Assembly (NCBI GenBank): GCA_027422505.1
Contig: JAPQWV010001581.1
Location: forward strand, 17,353 to 81,352
Length of the DNA: 64,000 bases
DNA from: Craterostigma plantagineum
Taxonomy: Eukaryota > Streptophyta > Magnoliopsida > Lamiales > Linderniaceae
Direction: 5' to 3'
Shown piece after piece: positions 25,493-37,098 of this stretch. Made by a program: the position numbers and the translations under genes. How positions within the stretch are numbered: the stretch's first letter is position 1; each line of letters opens with the position of its first letter. The notes under the pieces were generated by a model. That model was not told the origin of the DNA and searched no databases. It saw only the letters and a list, made by a program, of their open reading frames with translations.

Positions 25493-27252
25493 TCAATGCC
25501 ATGTGCTATGATATCGTAACCCCATTTTATGGAGGTGTCGATCAAGCACTGCCTGTGAGAGAGGCTTGGTGAACGGGTCCGCAACGTTATCCGCGGTGGC
25601 TATTTTCTGCACAGCTATGTAGCCATTCTCAACGAACCCACGCAGCACGTGGTATTTTCTTTCTATATGCTTGGACTTCGAGTGAGACCTAGGTTCCTTG
25701 GCTTGTGCAACTGCCCCACTATTGTCGCACCACAATGGTAGCGGGCAGTCCACTATGCCTGGAACAACTTGGAGTTCTTCTAAGAACTTTCTCATCCAAA
25801 CACCTTCCTTTGCTGCCTCAGAGGCCGCAATATACTCCGCCTCAGTGGTGGAATCGGCAGTAGTGCTTTGCTTAGAACTTTCCAAGACACTGCTCCACCA
25901 TTGAGCGTATAGACGAAACCAGAAGTAGATTTTCGGTCATCCACGTCCGACTGAAAATCCGAATCGGCGTAACCGTCCACCTCTAATTCTCCGTTTCCAT
26001 AAATCAGTACCATATCTTTAGTCCGTCTAAGGTACTTAAAGATATTCTTTACTACATTCCAATGTTCCTTACCAGGATTCGACTGGTACCGACTTACTAT
26101 GCTCAAAGCATACGCAATGTCAGGCCGCGTACATAGCATCGAATACATTAGGCTACCTATTGCTGATGCATAAGGAATTTCACTCATTTCCTTCCTTGTT
26201 TCCTCACTTTGAGGACACATGGATTTCGAGAGATGAATGCTATGTCGCATTGGCAAGAACCCTTTCTTAGATTCATCCATTCGAAACGGTTTTAGGATCT
26301 TTTCTAAGTAAAGGGCCTGAGATAGACCTATCATTCGATTCGCTCGATCTCTAAAAAGGTGAATTCCAAGAATATAGGTTGCTTCTCCCAGGTCTTTCAT
26401 GGAGAACTCGGTCGAAAGCCAAGCTTTCACCTCCGAAAGCATTCCGATATCGTTTCCCATCAAAAGGATGTCATCCACGTACAATACGAGGAACGATATC
26501 TTACTCCCACTGACCTTCTTGTAAACGCAGGGCTCATCATCATTCTTTAAGAATCCGTAGTTCCTAACTACTTCATCAAATCGAAGATTCCAGCTTCTAG
26601 ACGCTTGCTTAAGTCCATAAATAAACCTGTTAAGCTTGCACACTTTGTGAACATCTGCTTGCGATGTAAAACCCTTGGGCTGCTCCATATAGATTTCCTC
26701 CTGGAGGAATCCATTTAGGAAAGCGATTTTCACATCCATCTGCCAGATTTCGTAATCATAGTATGCTGTTATGGCAAGCAGAATGCGGATAGACTTAATC
26801 ATTGCAACAGGTGAAAAGGTTTCCTCATAATCAATGCCCTCTTTTTGATTATACCCTTTCGCTACTAGCCTAGCTTTGTAGGTTTCAACCTGTCCGTCAG
26901 ATCCAATCTTTCTCTTGTAGATCCATTTACACCCTATAGGTCTAAAACCTTCGGGTAGGTCTACTAGAGTCCAGACTTGGTTGGTGTGCATTGAGTCCAT
27001 CTCTGCTTTCATAGCTTCGACCCATTTCTTAAAGTCGACATCCATCATTGCCTGGTCAAAGGTAGCGGGGTCATCACCAACGATCCCCTCAGTCGCAGCA
27101 CCCCCGTGCTCGACGTGTACCATACCATATCTCTCAGGCATGCGAGATATTCTACCCGACCTGCGCAATTCTGGGCGCGTCTCGGACTGCTCATCTGTGC
27201 CCTCAGGCACTGATGTCTCTGGAGGCATTTCATCTAACTCTCCAAGAGTCAC
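25493..27252 (-). pseudogene. Element B copy 2 RT and RNase H, near-intact frame
   Basis: The longest pol frame of the pair runs 27252 to 25792 (486 residues), followed by RNase H in an overlapping frame to 25493. RT landmarks are KARLVAKGYNQKEGIDY, MDVKIAFLNGFL, YGLKQASRSWN and LVLYVDDILL. RNase H has VDGYADSDFQSDVDD, CDNSGAVAQ, HSKSKHIERKYH and the C-terminal NVADPFTKPLSQAVL. The switch between frames is at a T-run near 25878, where copy 1 has one more T. Upstream, the stop at 27283-27285 separates this frame from integrase. Confidence 0.9.
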
Positions 27253-27372
27253 TTCTCTTCCAGCTCCACCTTCTCGAATGAACTATTCCTCGAGAAAGTG
27301 AGCATGAATAGCTACGACGATCCTTTGATTATCATTGAGGTAAAAATAATATCCCATGCTATCATCGGGATA

Positions 27373-28440
27373 TCAGACGAAACGTCCTTTCATGGACCTA
27401 GATTCGAGTTTGTCTGCTACTAGCTTTTTCACATAGGCAGGGCATCCCCAAACCCTTAAGTGATTCAAGCTGGGCTTCTTACCATTCCAAATTTCGTAAG
27501 GTACCCTATCTACAGACTTCGAAAGGGTTCTGTTCAAAACATAACAGCAGTTTGCAAAGGATATCCCCATAATGATATGGGGAGATCTGTATAGCTTAGC
27601 ATAGATCGAACTTTATCTAATAATGTCCGATTTCTGCATTCAGCAACACCATTCAACTGTGGTGTTCCGGACGGTGTAAACTGCGAAATGGTTCCATTTT
27701 CTTTCAAGAAATCATCAAACTCGAGACTCATATACTCGCCGCCTCGATCTGATCGTACGACTTTAATTGTTTCCCAGTTTGATTTTCCACTAATGTCTTG
27801 AATTCCTTGAACTTTCAAGTGTTTCAGACTTATGTTTCAACAGATATACCAAGCCGTAGCGAGAGTGATCGTCTGTGAAAGTCACGAAATAGTGGAAATT
27901 ACCTCGAGCCGCTACACTAAACGGTCCACAAACATCTGTATGGATCAAATTCAAAAGATTAGTGGCTCTTGAAAAGTCCCTGTAAAGGGAGACTTAATCA
28001 TTTTGCCGAGGATACAAGATTCGCACGTTGGATAGGAATCTGATTTCGTCGACTTAATAATGTCGTGTTTCTCCAACTCTTGAATCTTTCGAATTCTGAC
28101 ATGACCGAGTCTAAGATTCCACAAATACTTTTTGTTTAATGCTAAGTTACGTTTGTCGGTAACTACATTCGCATGTTCCTGGACGTTAACGTAATATAAA
28201 CCATTTATTAACGCTGCATTTCTGATGCATTTATTTCCAAAATAAATATCACAAATATTATTACTGAACCGAAATTCATAACCATTCTTACTCAAAGCAG
28301 GAATAGAAATAATATTTTTCAGCCCTTGGGCCATACAAGTACATCGGATAAATATAATACATGTCCAGAACTTAATACAAGAATCTTCGATCCAACATGA
28401 CTAGCTGGTACACTATGTTCGCTACCAACGTTGATCAAGA
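27373..28440 (-). pseudogene. Element B copy 2 integrase region
   Basis: Corresponds to the integrase part of copy 1: GAG-pre-integrase (28334-27951, with LWNLRLGH in place of LWHLRLGH and CESCILGKM), the core, the segment with GTPQLNGVAECRN (27818-27534), and the C-terminal part with RTLSKSVDRVPYEIWNG ending at the stop at 27373-27375. The frame break at about 27970 corresponds to a T-run one base shorter than in copy 1. A further frame break near 27560 is common to both copies. Confidence 0.85.
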
Positions 28441-28465
28441 CTTCTCGTTCCGCCAGCTTCCTACT

Positions 28466-29389
28466 TCATTCCAGACCCTGGTTCAAAACACAAATGTGAG
28501 CACTAGCTCCCGAGTCAAGAATCCACGAAGTGGAAAATACAGTAAATGAACAATAAGTTTCCAAAACTTTACCTAATGCCCCAGAAGCTCGAAGCTTGGG
28601 GCAGTTCCTTTTCCAATGGCCCAGCTCTTGGCAGTGAAGGCACCTATCAGTCGCCTTCGGAATTTTAGGCACGTTCATTCTGGCTTTGCCCTTTTTCTTA
28701 ATCCCTCCATTTGGCTTATTAGGCTTGGGCTTGGGCTTGTTCGACTTAGATCTCTTAGACCTTGTAGTCGCAACAAGTGCAACCTCTTCTCCCTTTCCTT
28801 TCTTTAGCTCACGCTGAGTCTGAACCAGCGTGTTCATGAGTTCAGGAAGTAAAAATCGCCTATCACTCAGATTATAGTTTATAATAAACTGAGCAAATGA
28901 AGCTGGGAGTGACTGAAGGATCAGGTCAATCTGAAGCTTGTTGTGAATGGGACAACTGAGAGAACCCAGTTCCTCGATGTACCCAATAAGCTTACGCACA
29001 TGTGCTGCGACATCTGCGCCCTCAGTCATCTTGGTATGAAAGAGATTGTCGGCAGCATGATATCGAGACGATCTCGACTGCTCGCCGTACAACTCCTTCA
29101 GATGGATCAATATCTCGCGCATTTGCATACTCTCATGCTGGCGCTGCAGATCATTATTCATCCCAGCTAACATATAAGCCTTGACACGGGCACTATCAGC
29201 CATCCATTTGGCATAATATTCCCTGTCAGCATCACTCGCACCCTCTTGGGGTTCGAGTGGTATGGGTCCCTCAAGGACATACTCTAGGCGTTCCAGAGTG
29301 AGGACTATCCTCAAGTTACGGAGCCAGTCCGCAAGGTTTGGACCCTCCAAACGATTTTGCGTGATCAGTAAATTGAATGGTGACGTCAT
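28466..29389 (-). pseudogene. Element B copy 2 gag with protease start
   Basis: Almost identical to the copy 1 gag; differences are single substitutions such as QSLPASF for QSIPASF and HWKRNC for HWKRDC in the knuckle. Start at MTSPFNLL (29389). It ends at the shared TGA (28466-28468) after WILDSGASAH...NQGLE. Gag itself is open over its full length, so only the protease is interrupted. Confidence 0.88.
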
Positions 29390-30856
29390 TTTGTATACAA
29401 ACAAGAAAGAAAACAATCTGCAGAAAATAAAGCATTGAAGGGGTCAATGTATTATTCTACAAGCACAAATAAGGACTTTAACAATTTGGCTTGGCTCCCA
29501 CTATTTTTCTCAAAATCCCATTCTCCCGATAGAGATTTCGGAAACCTCGTTGATAGTTTCATAGTGGAGTTGATTTCCCTGCTCCGCAGAAATTAGCATG
29601 AACCTAACAGTTTGTTGGCCCATAACTCGGACGGCGCCGTGTCCCACACGAACCCATGTCTTACACGAGTCCATCTCATGAGTGTTTCAACAACTTTGTC
29701 TCCGGTCAGGAACCCTCACCCTAACAGGAATAATTGGGAAATAACCGTCTAAGTGTGACCTATCAACGTCTGGCTCAATCCTAACATTTAGAAATTCCCA
29801 CCTGTAGGATAACTCTTTATAAGGCGTGAATATGTTTCGGAGAGCGGCATTTAGACAGTCACCCAAATATCCACGTCAAGAGTAAAATATTGGGCGCCGA
29901 TAACTCGAAAAAAAACTGCACATAAACTCAAGTCGTTTCAATAATGAGCTTGACTTTATTGTCTTAACGCACCCGGACCAACTACGACAAGAGCGAGATG
30001 ATTGGCGCCGATAACTCGGAACAAACCGCACATGACACTCAAGCCGCAATGGTTTCGAGCTTGATAGAAGACAGGAACCCGTCCCCTTTACCCACTTAGT
30101 ATTTAGTCAAACCGGGAGAATACGTCTCACACACATAAGCACTTAAAACACGCACGTAACGTCAAACAAACATGCAAGTATTCGCGGTAAACCTAGTTTG
30201 CCTATAAGACCGTGTGCGTGGACTATTTCTACTCTACTACATTTATTTTTATTAAATTACATCTCTTCTCTTCGGCTTCACACTATGTTCTCGAACGACC
30301 TCCAAGTCTTCGAATGGCCTACTCGTGGACCCGTGTCGTACTCGTACGGCCATCGTACTTAAAATTAATTTTCTAAAAATTAACTAAAGTACAAAACGGG
30401 GGGATCAACTATCCCAAACATCCCGTACAATATCAAATAAAATACAAACCGGGGGGAACCTTGTCACCCTTAACATATCACCCGGAAATAGAGCCTAAGT
30501 CCACGCCGACGTGTTAATACGTGTCATACAAACATGCATACAACATAAACACGTTCACGACAACAAAACGCTCAAAGAAACCGAAACAAAATTTGGGCTA
30601 GTCCTAGACTTACGGGCCCGGTGTCAAGTTACGAACCGTGGTGAGACTCCCACTAGGGTTTTCTCTCCACGACTCTACGCTACGTCGGAGCAATCGCAAC
30701 TAGGCGACCTCCGACCAAGCGAGCACACGGTTTGCAAACTCAAACTAAGTACAACTCATGCTATGACGCTTGAGCAACTTAGTGACTTGCACAACCGAGT
30801 TCGTTTCGGACTCGTTTATGTCGTTTCTTAGAACCGAGCCTATGGCTCTGATACCA
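29390..30856 (-). other. Element B copy 2 leader and primer-binding site
   Basis: Same leader as in copy 1, without the 15-bp duplication. The primer-binding site, complementary to initiator tRNA-Met, is at 30844-30856. No coding signal seen. Confidence 0.78.
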
Positions 30857-30857
30857 C

Positions 30858-33013
30858 AGTTGGGAAACCCCGGGTGACCCGAAGCCTTGCCCCGGACGCA
30901 GCGGAATTTAAAAGTTTTTCCCGGGTTCCTCATACGGTTTCCCCAGGATACTCGGTTAAATAAAGAAAACGCATGTATGACACGGATAAAGGAATAGAGA
31001 TCTTACCCTCGTCGCGAAGATCCTTAGCTCCCGTAGCTCACGAACTATGCCGAAGAGAGTCACGCCGACCCCGTGACGTACCACAAACTTCACCTCCCCA
31101 AGGATGGCTAGAGGAAGTAAAGAATATTTTATAAAGATGTGTTTTAGTGTGTTTGATTTACTAGAAACTCAAACACACTTAGGGTTTTCTCTAAGACAAC
31201 CTAAGGAGCTCTCAGCACTCTCTAAACTCACGTTTTTAGTGTGAGAATGGAATTATCATACTGACGAAATTAGCTCAAAGCCTAATCATAAAATTCCATT
31301 TTCAACCTTGAAAATGATTTTAACCTTAATTAAATGAGATCATGTCCTACATGACTCATTTCTTGTTTGATTCCTTGATTCATGTCATCTAATGACTAGA
31401 CATTGTCCCACAAGTCTAACAAAAGAACAAGGACCAAAGTTGGATTTGATTTGGCTCAAATTTGACAAAAAAACTGTCGGTCACGGCTTGGGTCAAGTCT
31501 GTCACAGCCGTGACACTGTCGGGGCAGAAAACGAGCTCACTGCCATGTGTCACGACCACATGCAAAGGTTGTCACGGCCGTGACTGTCCTGACAGCTTTG
31601 CGGCAGTTTCGTATTTCGATCCGATCGAGGGGTAACGATGTACGATTGCCCTGAAACTTTAACCATAATTAAAAGACTCACCAATCTTGATTCTGACAAA
31701 AGCGATTCTCAATCCGAGGTCTAGATTGTGAGATATGAATTTTTTAAGCTACTGCAACTTTGCAGACAGGCTTCACGACTGTGACGAGCCTCGCTCATCG
31801 TTGTGAACGCTATTTACGCCTCATTCTTCATCACTTTGTTCCGTGGATTTACGTCCATATAAATATAGTTTCTATAACTTATATTCAACATTTTATTAAC
31901 ATCTCTAAGACTGTTAAATCTATTAAGATCTCATAATAGTTAGGCACTATCACAGTGATCATTTTTAAGCCCGACTCTCTTGGTTCGTCTCAACCCGGCA
32001 AGGGAGGAATCCAAGAATTTGGTAAGCGCCTAGCCAATCCCGCGGTACCGAATAGATCCCGTGTTGAGTACGATCTTCGATCTACGAACCGACTATAGAT
32101 TATCGTCATACGTATAGACCCTTCAAAAATGTCCCGATCGAGTGAGAGTCATGGTTATGTCAAACTCACTAGACTCGACTCTATGACTAATTCGTGACTG
32201 GCGAAATTACTAAACTGCCCTTACGTCTCACGTAAGTCAGTTTATAGCTTCGGCCGAAGACTTCGTAATTTCCCGTCCCCGAATATGCATAGGACACATA
32301 TCTCGGTTACTAACGAGATAGTGAATCCCTCACGATAGTCTAAGCTCGGCAGTTACCCTTTGTTGTCAAGATCGCACGTCGCCGCCGACCCATGTTCGTC
32401 CCGAACAAGGTGGGCCTAGCAAACTAGTGACAACTCAAGACCCCAAAGTCAACTCCGTCAAAGACCCTTCGGTCTAAGGTCCACGCACACTACTATAGTC
32501 AATCGATCAATCATTGACGCTACCCAGAGTAACGATAAGGCCATGTGATCGTCGATTGCGAGTCGTGTCCAAGTACAAGTTAATCCCCTGATTCAACTTA
32601 TACCAATGTAACGACCTCCCGCTTCCCAAGCGAATGGTTAGCACAACCATATTAGAGTCGTCAACAAATAAGTCATGATCGACACTCAGCCACCCTACCG
32701 AGGTGTAAGACTGATGGACTTATTTAATATCAGAGGCTAATAGCTCACCGGTGCCCCTCTCTCATCTCATGAGAATCAGTGACTAAACTCACGATATATG
32801 GGATTTATTTATTTATCGTGTCACAGGATGCCTAGTAAGACTTTATAGGTAAATAAATAATATGCCTTTTAAAGAATAAATAATAAAGTATAAATTCCCT
32901 TAATACATATAATAATACATTATTCAAATACATAACAAATAATACATCGATTATTAAATACATGCGCTATTCATTACATCCTCGAATGGCATTCCGAGGG
33001 CACATCGCCAACA
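30858..33013 (-). repeat. Element B LTR c (right outer, 5' LTR)
   Basis: Ends ATCGCCAACA at 33013, next to the ACCGG half of the target duplication. Its first 360 bases match LTR b. Beyond about 31215 it has many private substitutions (for example CACAGCCGTGAC in one palindrome, TCACGACCAC, CTATAACTTATATTC). It keeps the GATCCCGTGTTGAGT segment missing from b. Confidence 0.9.
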
Positions 33014-33018
33014 ACCGG

Positions 33019-34034
33019 GACTTTATCGGGTTTCTGCACGTCAATTTGAGGAGCTTTCGATCTGATATAAGTGACGCTACTTCTGCCTCAATAGCAGTTG
33101 CTGGCTCAATGGCCGCAACTGTGGACTGCTCAGTTGGTGCAACCGGGCCAGTCTTGGCGGCTGCCTTGGTTCGTTTCTTCTTAGCCACACTTGTATTGAG
33201 ACATCTGTTTATGAACTTAATAATGTCAGAATCAGTTGTTTCTTGGCCGGTTTTGACTTTTGAGGCTTCTCCACCGTAATTTTCTTGCCAGGCTCGCCGC
33301 GGCCGGTTTTTCCAAAGCCTTTCTCTTGGTCGGTTCTTTGGCAGGAGTAGCTATCACGATCAGTTGGCTGATGTATGCTGCCGTGACAATTTGACTGGGA
33401 CTCAGAGGTTGAGTCGGTCCCAGATCTTTCACCTTCTCCTAAAGCAGATATGATATATGCGGGGCATAATTTTTGAAATATCAATTCCAGTTTGGCAGTA
33501 TGGCGGTCAGGGTGTCGAAGATGACGTCCGACCAGTTGATCCTCTGATTTGTGAGGATGGCCATCATGGCTTAGACCTTCTCAGTAGTCAGCATGTCGAT
33601 TGATCCAGTCTTGTCAAAATCGCCTTGGTCAATACGTCGTGCAGCAGTCTGAAGGCTGGTTTTAGAGAAATTTCCTTTTCAACATCTTTGAATGATGTCC
33701 CAGAAATGGACATGATGGCCTTCATGTTCTCCTTTGGAAGAAGTCGTGAAGGCCTTTGTGTGGGAGTTCAAGGGTCTTTGCATAGCAGACCGGCGATATC
33801 TCCACATCTACTCCTCTGATGACACAATGGCGGTTATTGCCGGTGATGAGCCCGAATCGAAGATGTCTCATAAGGCTTTTTGGTATATCTCAAAAGATCA
33901 ATCCAAAAACTTTCGAAGCCCAGTTTGCTTTAGGGCGTGAATTAGTTGTAGAAGTCGCTGTCGGGATGACTTAAGGCATCGTCGAACAAAACCTGGAGAA
34001 TGGTGCGGGTCATCTCTTGTTTGTGGGGAGCCAT
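33019..34034 (-). pseudogene. Element A extra ORF, 5' part
   Basis: Begins at an ATG at 34034 (reading MAPHKQEMTRTILQVLFDD) and continues through a region with ISGTSFKDVEKEISLKP (near 33690) to a Lys/Ala-rich part with AKKKRTKAAAKTGPV (33188-33140). It ends at the insertion point of element B, in the sequence coding KPDKV. Frames change several times. It joins the 15799-14053 part across element B. By position it is the third ORF of SIRE-like Copia elements; function unknown. Confidence 0.6.
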
Positions 34035-34800
34035 TAGAGTGACTTTTGAGAAGGATTGAAGGTTTATTGACCGATTTTTGACTGGTTCTGGTTGTGAGGT
34101 TTTCTGAGCGTGGGGAGAGTTTGAGAGTTTGGGACTTAGGAAAATTTTCGAGAATTAGGTTTTTAATGAAAGAGACGAAGTCTTTAACCTTTCGAATTCT
34201 TTTAAGTGTGGAGAGGCTTTTTAGTGGGATTAGTGGACTGTAGCTTTAGCATTTAATGTTGCAATACTTTAAGTCCCATAGCCTGTCAGAGCATTAAATG
34301 CGGTACAATGTTCCCACTCATTTTTTGCAAATACTCTCTACAGACCAGTCGCCAGTTTCACGTAAAAGAAACGTGTTAAGAAAACATACAATGTATGCAT
34401 TGATGAAGTGCATTAATGAAGAACAGATTCAGTCTTGACCGGCCGTTATGAGGTGTCTATGTATATACTTTTACGTAAAGTTCAGATTTCAGAAGGAAAC
34501 CCTTTTTTTGTTTTTAAAATGCTTTCATCTGTTAAATGATAATTTTGTATAAGAATTTTATACTTATTAAAACCGTAGAAAACTATATCTAACAGATATT
34601 ATATTTTCTTTGTACTGAGTGGTGCCAATTTTGTTGAAGCCGACTGAAATTAGTGTATTGGCCCAGTATTGAAGGATGACCGATTTTTAAGAAAGGCTTA
34701 GTACTGTAATCATCAAAATGCAACATTTTTGTAAAGTCTAGGAAACTCATTATATCAATTAGTTTGATATAATTGGTCCCCTTGGCTTCAAGCTTAGAAC
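34035..34800 (-). other. Element A spacer between RNase H and extra ORF
   Basis: About 770 bases without a supported gene; probably untranslated leader of the extra ORF. AT-rich, with no recognisable terminal repeat. Confidence 0.5.
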
Positions 34801-34802
34801 TT

Positions 34803-35615
34803 TAAGATAGATCTAAAAGTCCTAGAGCATTTCTAAAGTAGGTAAACTTAGCTTCGGGGAGCGATTGGTGAAGATGTTTGCCACTTGCAGGTCTGTTGAG
34901 ATGTTCCCTAGTTTGATATCCTTCCTGAGCATGTGATCCCCTTAAGTGACAAGGGGGGTGAGCCGCTCCAAGTCGAAAGCGATATTTATCACTAAAGGAC
35001 GAAGCATGGCTAATCAATTCACCCTTTATACTGACCTGCTGTGGTAGGACATCAGGAGTTGCTGCACATCGATAACTTAACTTTGAATAGGCCTCAGACT
35101 GCAATCCACAGAAATTCCACGAATCCCTTGGTGGATAAGTCCGACGACTCAATTGTACTAATCCACATATGTCTCTCTCCATAAGCCGATTTCGTAGAGA
35201 GTTCCATAAGACTGAGTGAATCCAATCTAAAAGTCTTATTACCGCTCTGTAAGATTACGTGAAGGAGATCAGGACTGAAAGTGAAATACGATCTTGTGAG
35301 CGAACTAAAAAAAATAGAATCGAATAGCTTAGAAGGCAAAAGCAACCTTTCGAAACTATACGAGAAGGACCGAATCAAAGGAAATCGAAAGAAAGGTAAT
35401 CATAGCATTCTTATCCCTGAGAAATGATGTCTTATGCTTCGTCATTGAGTGGAAGATCGAATTCTGCGTGATGGCTATTGCGCTTGTGTTGTCGCAGAAT
35501 ATTGGCGTTGATTCCTTCACTCCATAGTCTGCCAGTTGATGCTGAATCAAAAGGATCTGTGATGGCTTCAGCTGTTGATGTTGCAATCGAGGTCTACTTC
35601 TTGCTGAACCAAGAG
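34803..35615 (-). pseudogene. Element A RNase H, split by a 455-bp insert
   Basis: Minus strand. The upstream part has IQHQLADYGVKE, IFCDNTSAIAITQN and HSMTKH (35586-35400), the RNase H of Copia elements. The tail, with NIFTKSLPEAKFTYFRNALGLL, is at about 34940-34803. The two are separated by unrelated sequence at 34943-35398. The 5' part of pol continues at 43073 on the other side of element C. Confidence 0.78.
34943..35398. other. Unidentified insert within element A RNase H
   Basis: About 455 bases that interrupt the RNase H between the codons for RDKNAM and GDHMLRKD. The minus strand is fairly open (a 94-residue frame at 35378-35094 and a 126-residue frame overlapping the RNase H tail), but I recognise no domain. 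No terminal inverted repeat or clear target duplication was found. It could be captured organelle or host DNA, or a fragment of another element. Confidence 0.5.
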
Positions 35616-35620
35616 ATGAG

Positions 35621-37098
35621 TGATAAACGCATTCTAGTGCGTTTATCGTAGTATTTATTCGGGGTATAATAAAGCGTTAGCAATCAAATTATGCATTTAT
35701 TCGATATATTTACACTTATGTTGATATTAAAGGAGCTTAGGACGAGTTTCGGGCGAAAAGGAGCGAAAACGGAGCAAAACGGAGCAAAAAGGACGAAAAC
35801 TGCTACAGGTCACGGCCGTGACACCTAGAGCATCTGACCGTGACCCGTGACACAGCGCAAGAAGGAATACACTGCCAGACGTCACGGCCGTGACGATCAA
35901 TGTTCCAAGCCGTGACGCCCGACAGAAACTAATAGTCGATCACTGCCCCTGGTCACGGCCGTGACAGGTCATGCACTTACCCGTGACCGATGGCAGAGAG
36001 GCCCACTGATGATGGTCACGGCCGTGACAATCCATGCATCTGGCCGTGACCTTGGGCAGAAAAGGCGAGACGCGCGCGATGTTGGTCACGGCCGTGACGG
36101 CCCATGTCCCAGGCCGTGACCGACACGGAAATCAGCTTAAAAAGCCCAAATTCGACCCAGAAAAAGAGACAACTTACCAGAGACAAAACCTAATCATCCC
36201 AGAGACGAAAAATAGCAGATAAGAACGCAGAATCACGCCCCGGAGCGGAAGAGACGGAGCAACGACGCAATCACGCCCAATTGATCAGAGAACGAAGATT
36301 TATCAAGCGAGCATCGACAATTCGCCAGTATTCAAGATCATGAATTCCTCTTCTCTGTTCTCTACTTTCTTCGTTGTTTCTCCTTCTAATATGCGTAGCT
36401 AAATTCCCTATGTGTTTGGGATTAGATGAACGCTAGGATTATTCGTATTTAAGACATATGTTTATCGTGACTTGCGTATTCAGACTATTTATTTATCTAT
36501 GAAATTGCTTCGTCGTTTTAATATGTCTATGTGTTAAAGCGATTGTGTGGGAAAAACGTTTAGGGCGACAGCTAAATAACGTTTAGACCGTTCGTAGAAG
36601 ATAGGAATCGAGTATAGGGCGAAAGCAAATACTCGATCCTCGCCGTTAGTAATTACTGAATCTTAGATCCCCGCGAGCGTTTAGGGCGACAGCAAACTCG
36701 CGAGCGGGTAGGATAATTACTGCGATCTAGTCAGAATCACGTAGGCACAATATTGCATTGTCTTAGGCGATCACACCTAGCGGGATTCGAATCCCGAGCA
36801 CATCTTTATTATCTGAAGCTTCGTATCAGTTTTAAGCGTGCTAATTGAATCTCTAGTTTAGTTAGAAGTAATCTGTTGGGTTAAGTCGTCAAAACAATTT
36901 GCGTATTTATTTAGGCTAAATATCGAGTCGATAGGTCAACTAGTACTTGATTTATTCCTTGTGTTCGATACTCGTCTACTCACTTTACTGCACTACACAC
37001 GATAGGTCCACTGCCTATCGTACGTCGGTGATAGTAATTAGGTATTCGTTTTAATTATTACTTGTCGCACTTTTCATTCACACACCACGTGTCGATCA
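35621..37098 (+). repeat. Element C 5' LTR
   Basis: A 1478-bp LTR with TG...CA ends. It differs from the 3' LTR (41594-43067) by only a handful of small indels and substitutions, so the insertion is young. It contains the palindrome array at 35809-36127. The open frame at 36034-36222 is encoded by this array and is not considered real. Confidence 0.95.
35809..36127. repeat. Array of the palindrome GTCACGGCCGTGAC in element C LTR
   Basis: Five perfect copies of the 14-bp palindrome start near 35809, 35880, 35952, 36014 and 36084, spaced about 62-72 bp. Between them lie half-sites CCGTGAC. Spacer sequences are loosely related (CATGCA, GGCAGA words). The same array is in the 3' LTR from about 41781 to 42095. 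Related palindromes occur in the element B LTRs. Confidence 0.88.

Larger units (their letters stand above)
15800..33013 (-). mobile_element. Element B: tandem Ty1/copia element, LTR-internal-LTR-internal-LTR
   Basis: Three LTRs of about 2.14 kb (15800-17945, 23340-25477, 30858-33013) alternate with two internal regions of about 5.4 kb. Each internal region encodes, on the minus strand, gag, protease, integrase, RT and RNase H in the Copia order. Each LTR-internal junction has the expected primer-binding site (TGGTATCAGAGCC, matching the initiator tRNA-Met 3' end) or a purine tract (AAGTGAGAGAT). Only the outer edges carry a target duplication, ATCGG (15795-15799) and ACCGG (33014-33018), one mismatch apart. 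So this is one insertion that later became tandem. The target was the extra ORF of element A. Confidence 0.88.

Noticed and set aside
25698..25904. Plus-strand open frames across elements B and D
   Set aside because: They mirror the minus-strand pol genes and recur identically in both copies; shadows of coding sequence.
34943..35398. Calling this insert mitochondrial DNA
   Set aside because: The composition made me suspect it, but I could not match it to any organelle gene from memory, so it is left unidentified.
35809..36127. Regularly spaced repeats resembling a CRISPR array
   Set aside because: The repeats are palindromes with related half-sites between them, lie in both LTRs of a plant retrotransposon, and there are no cas genes.
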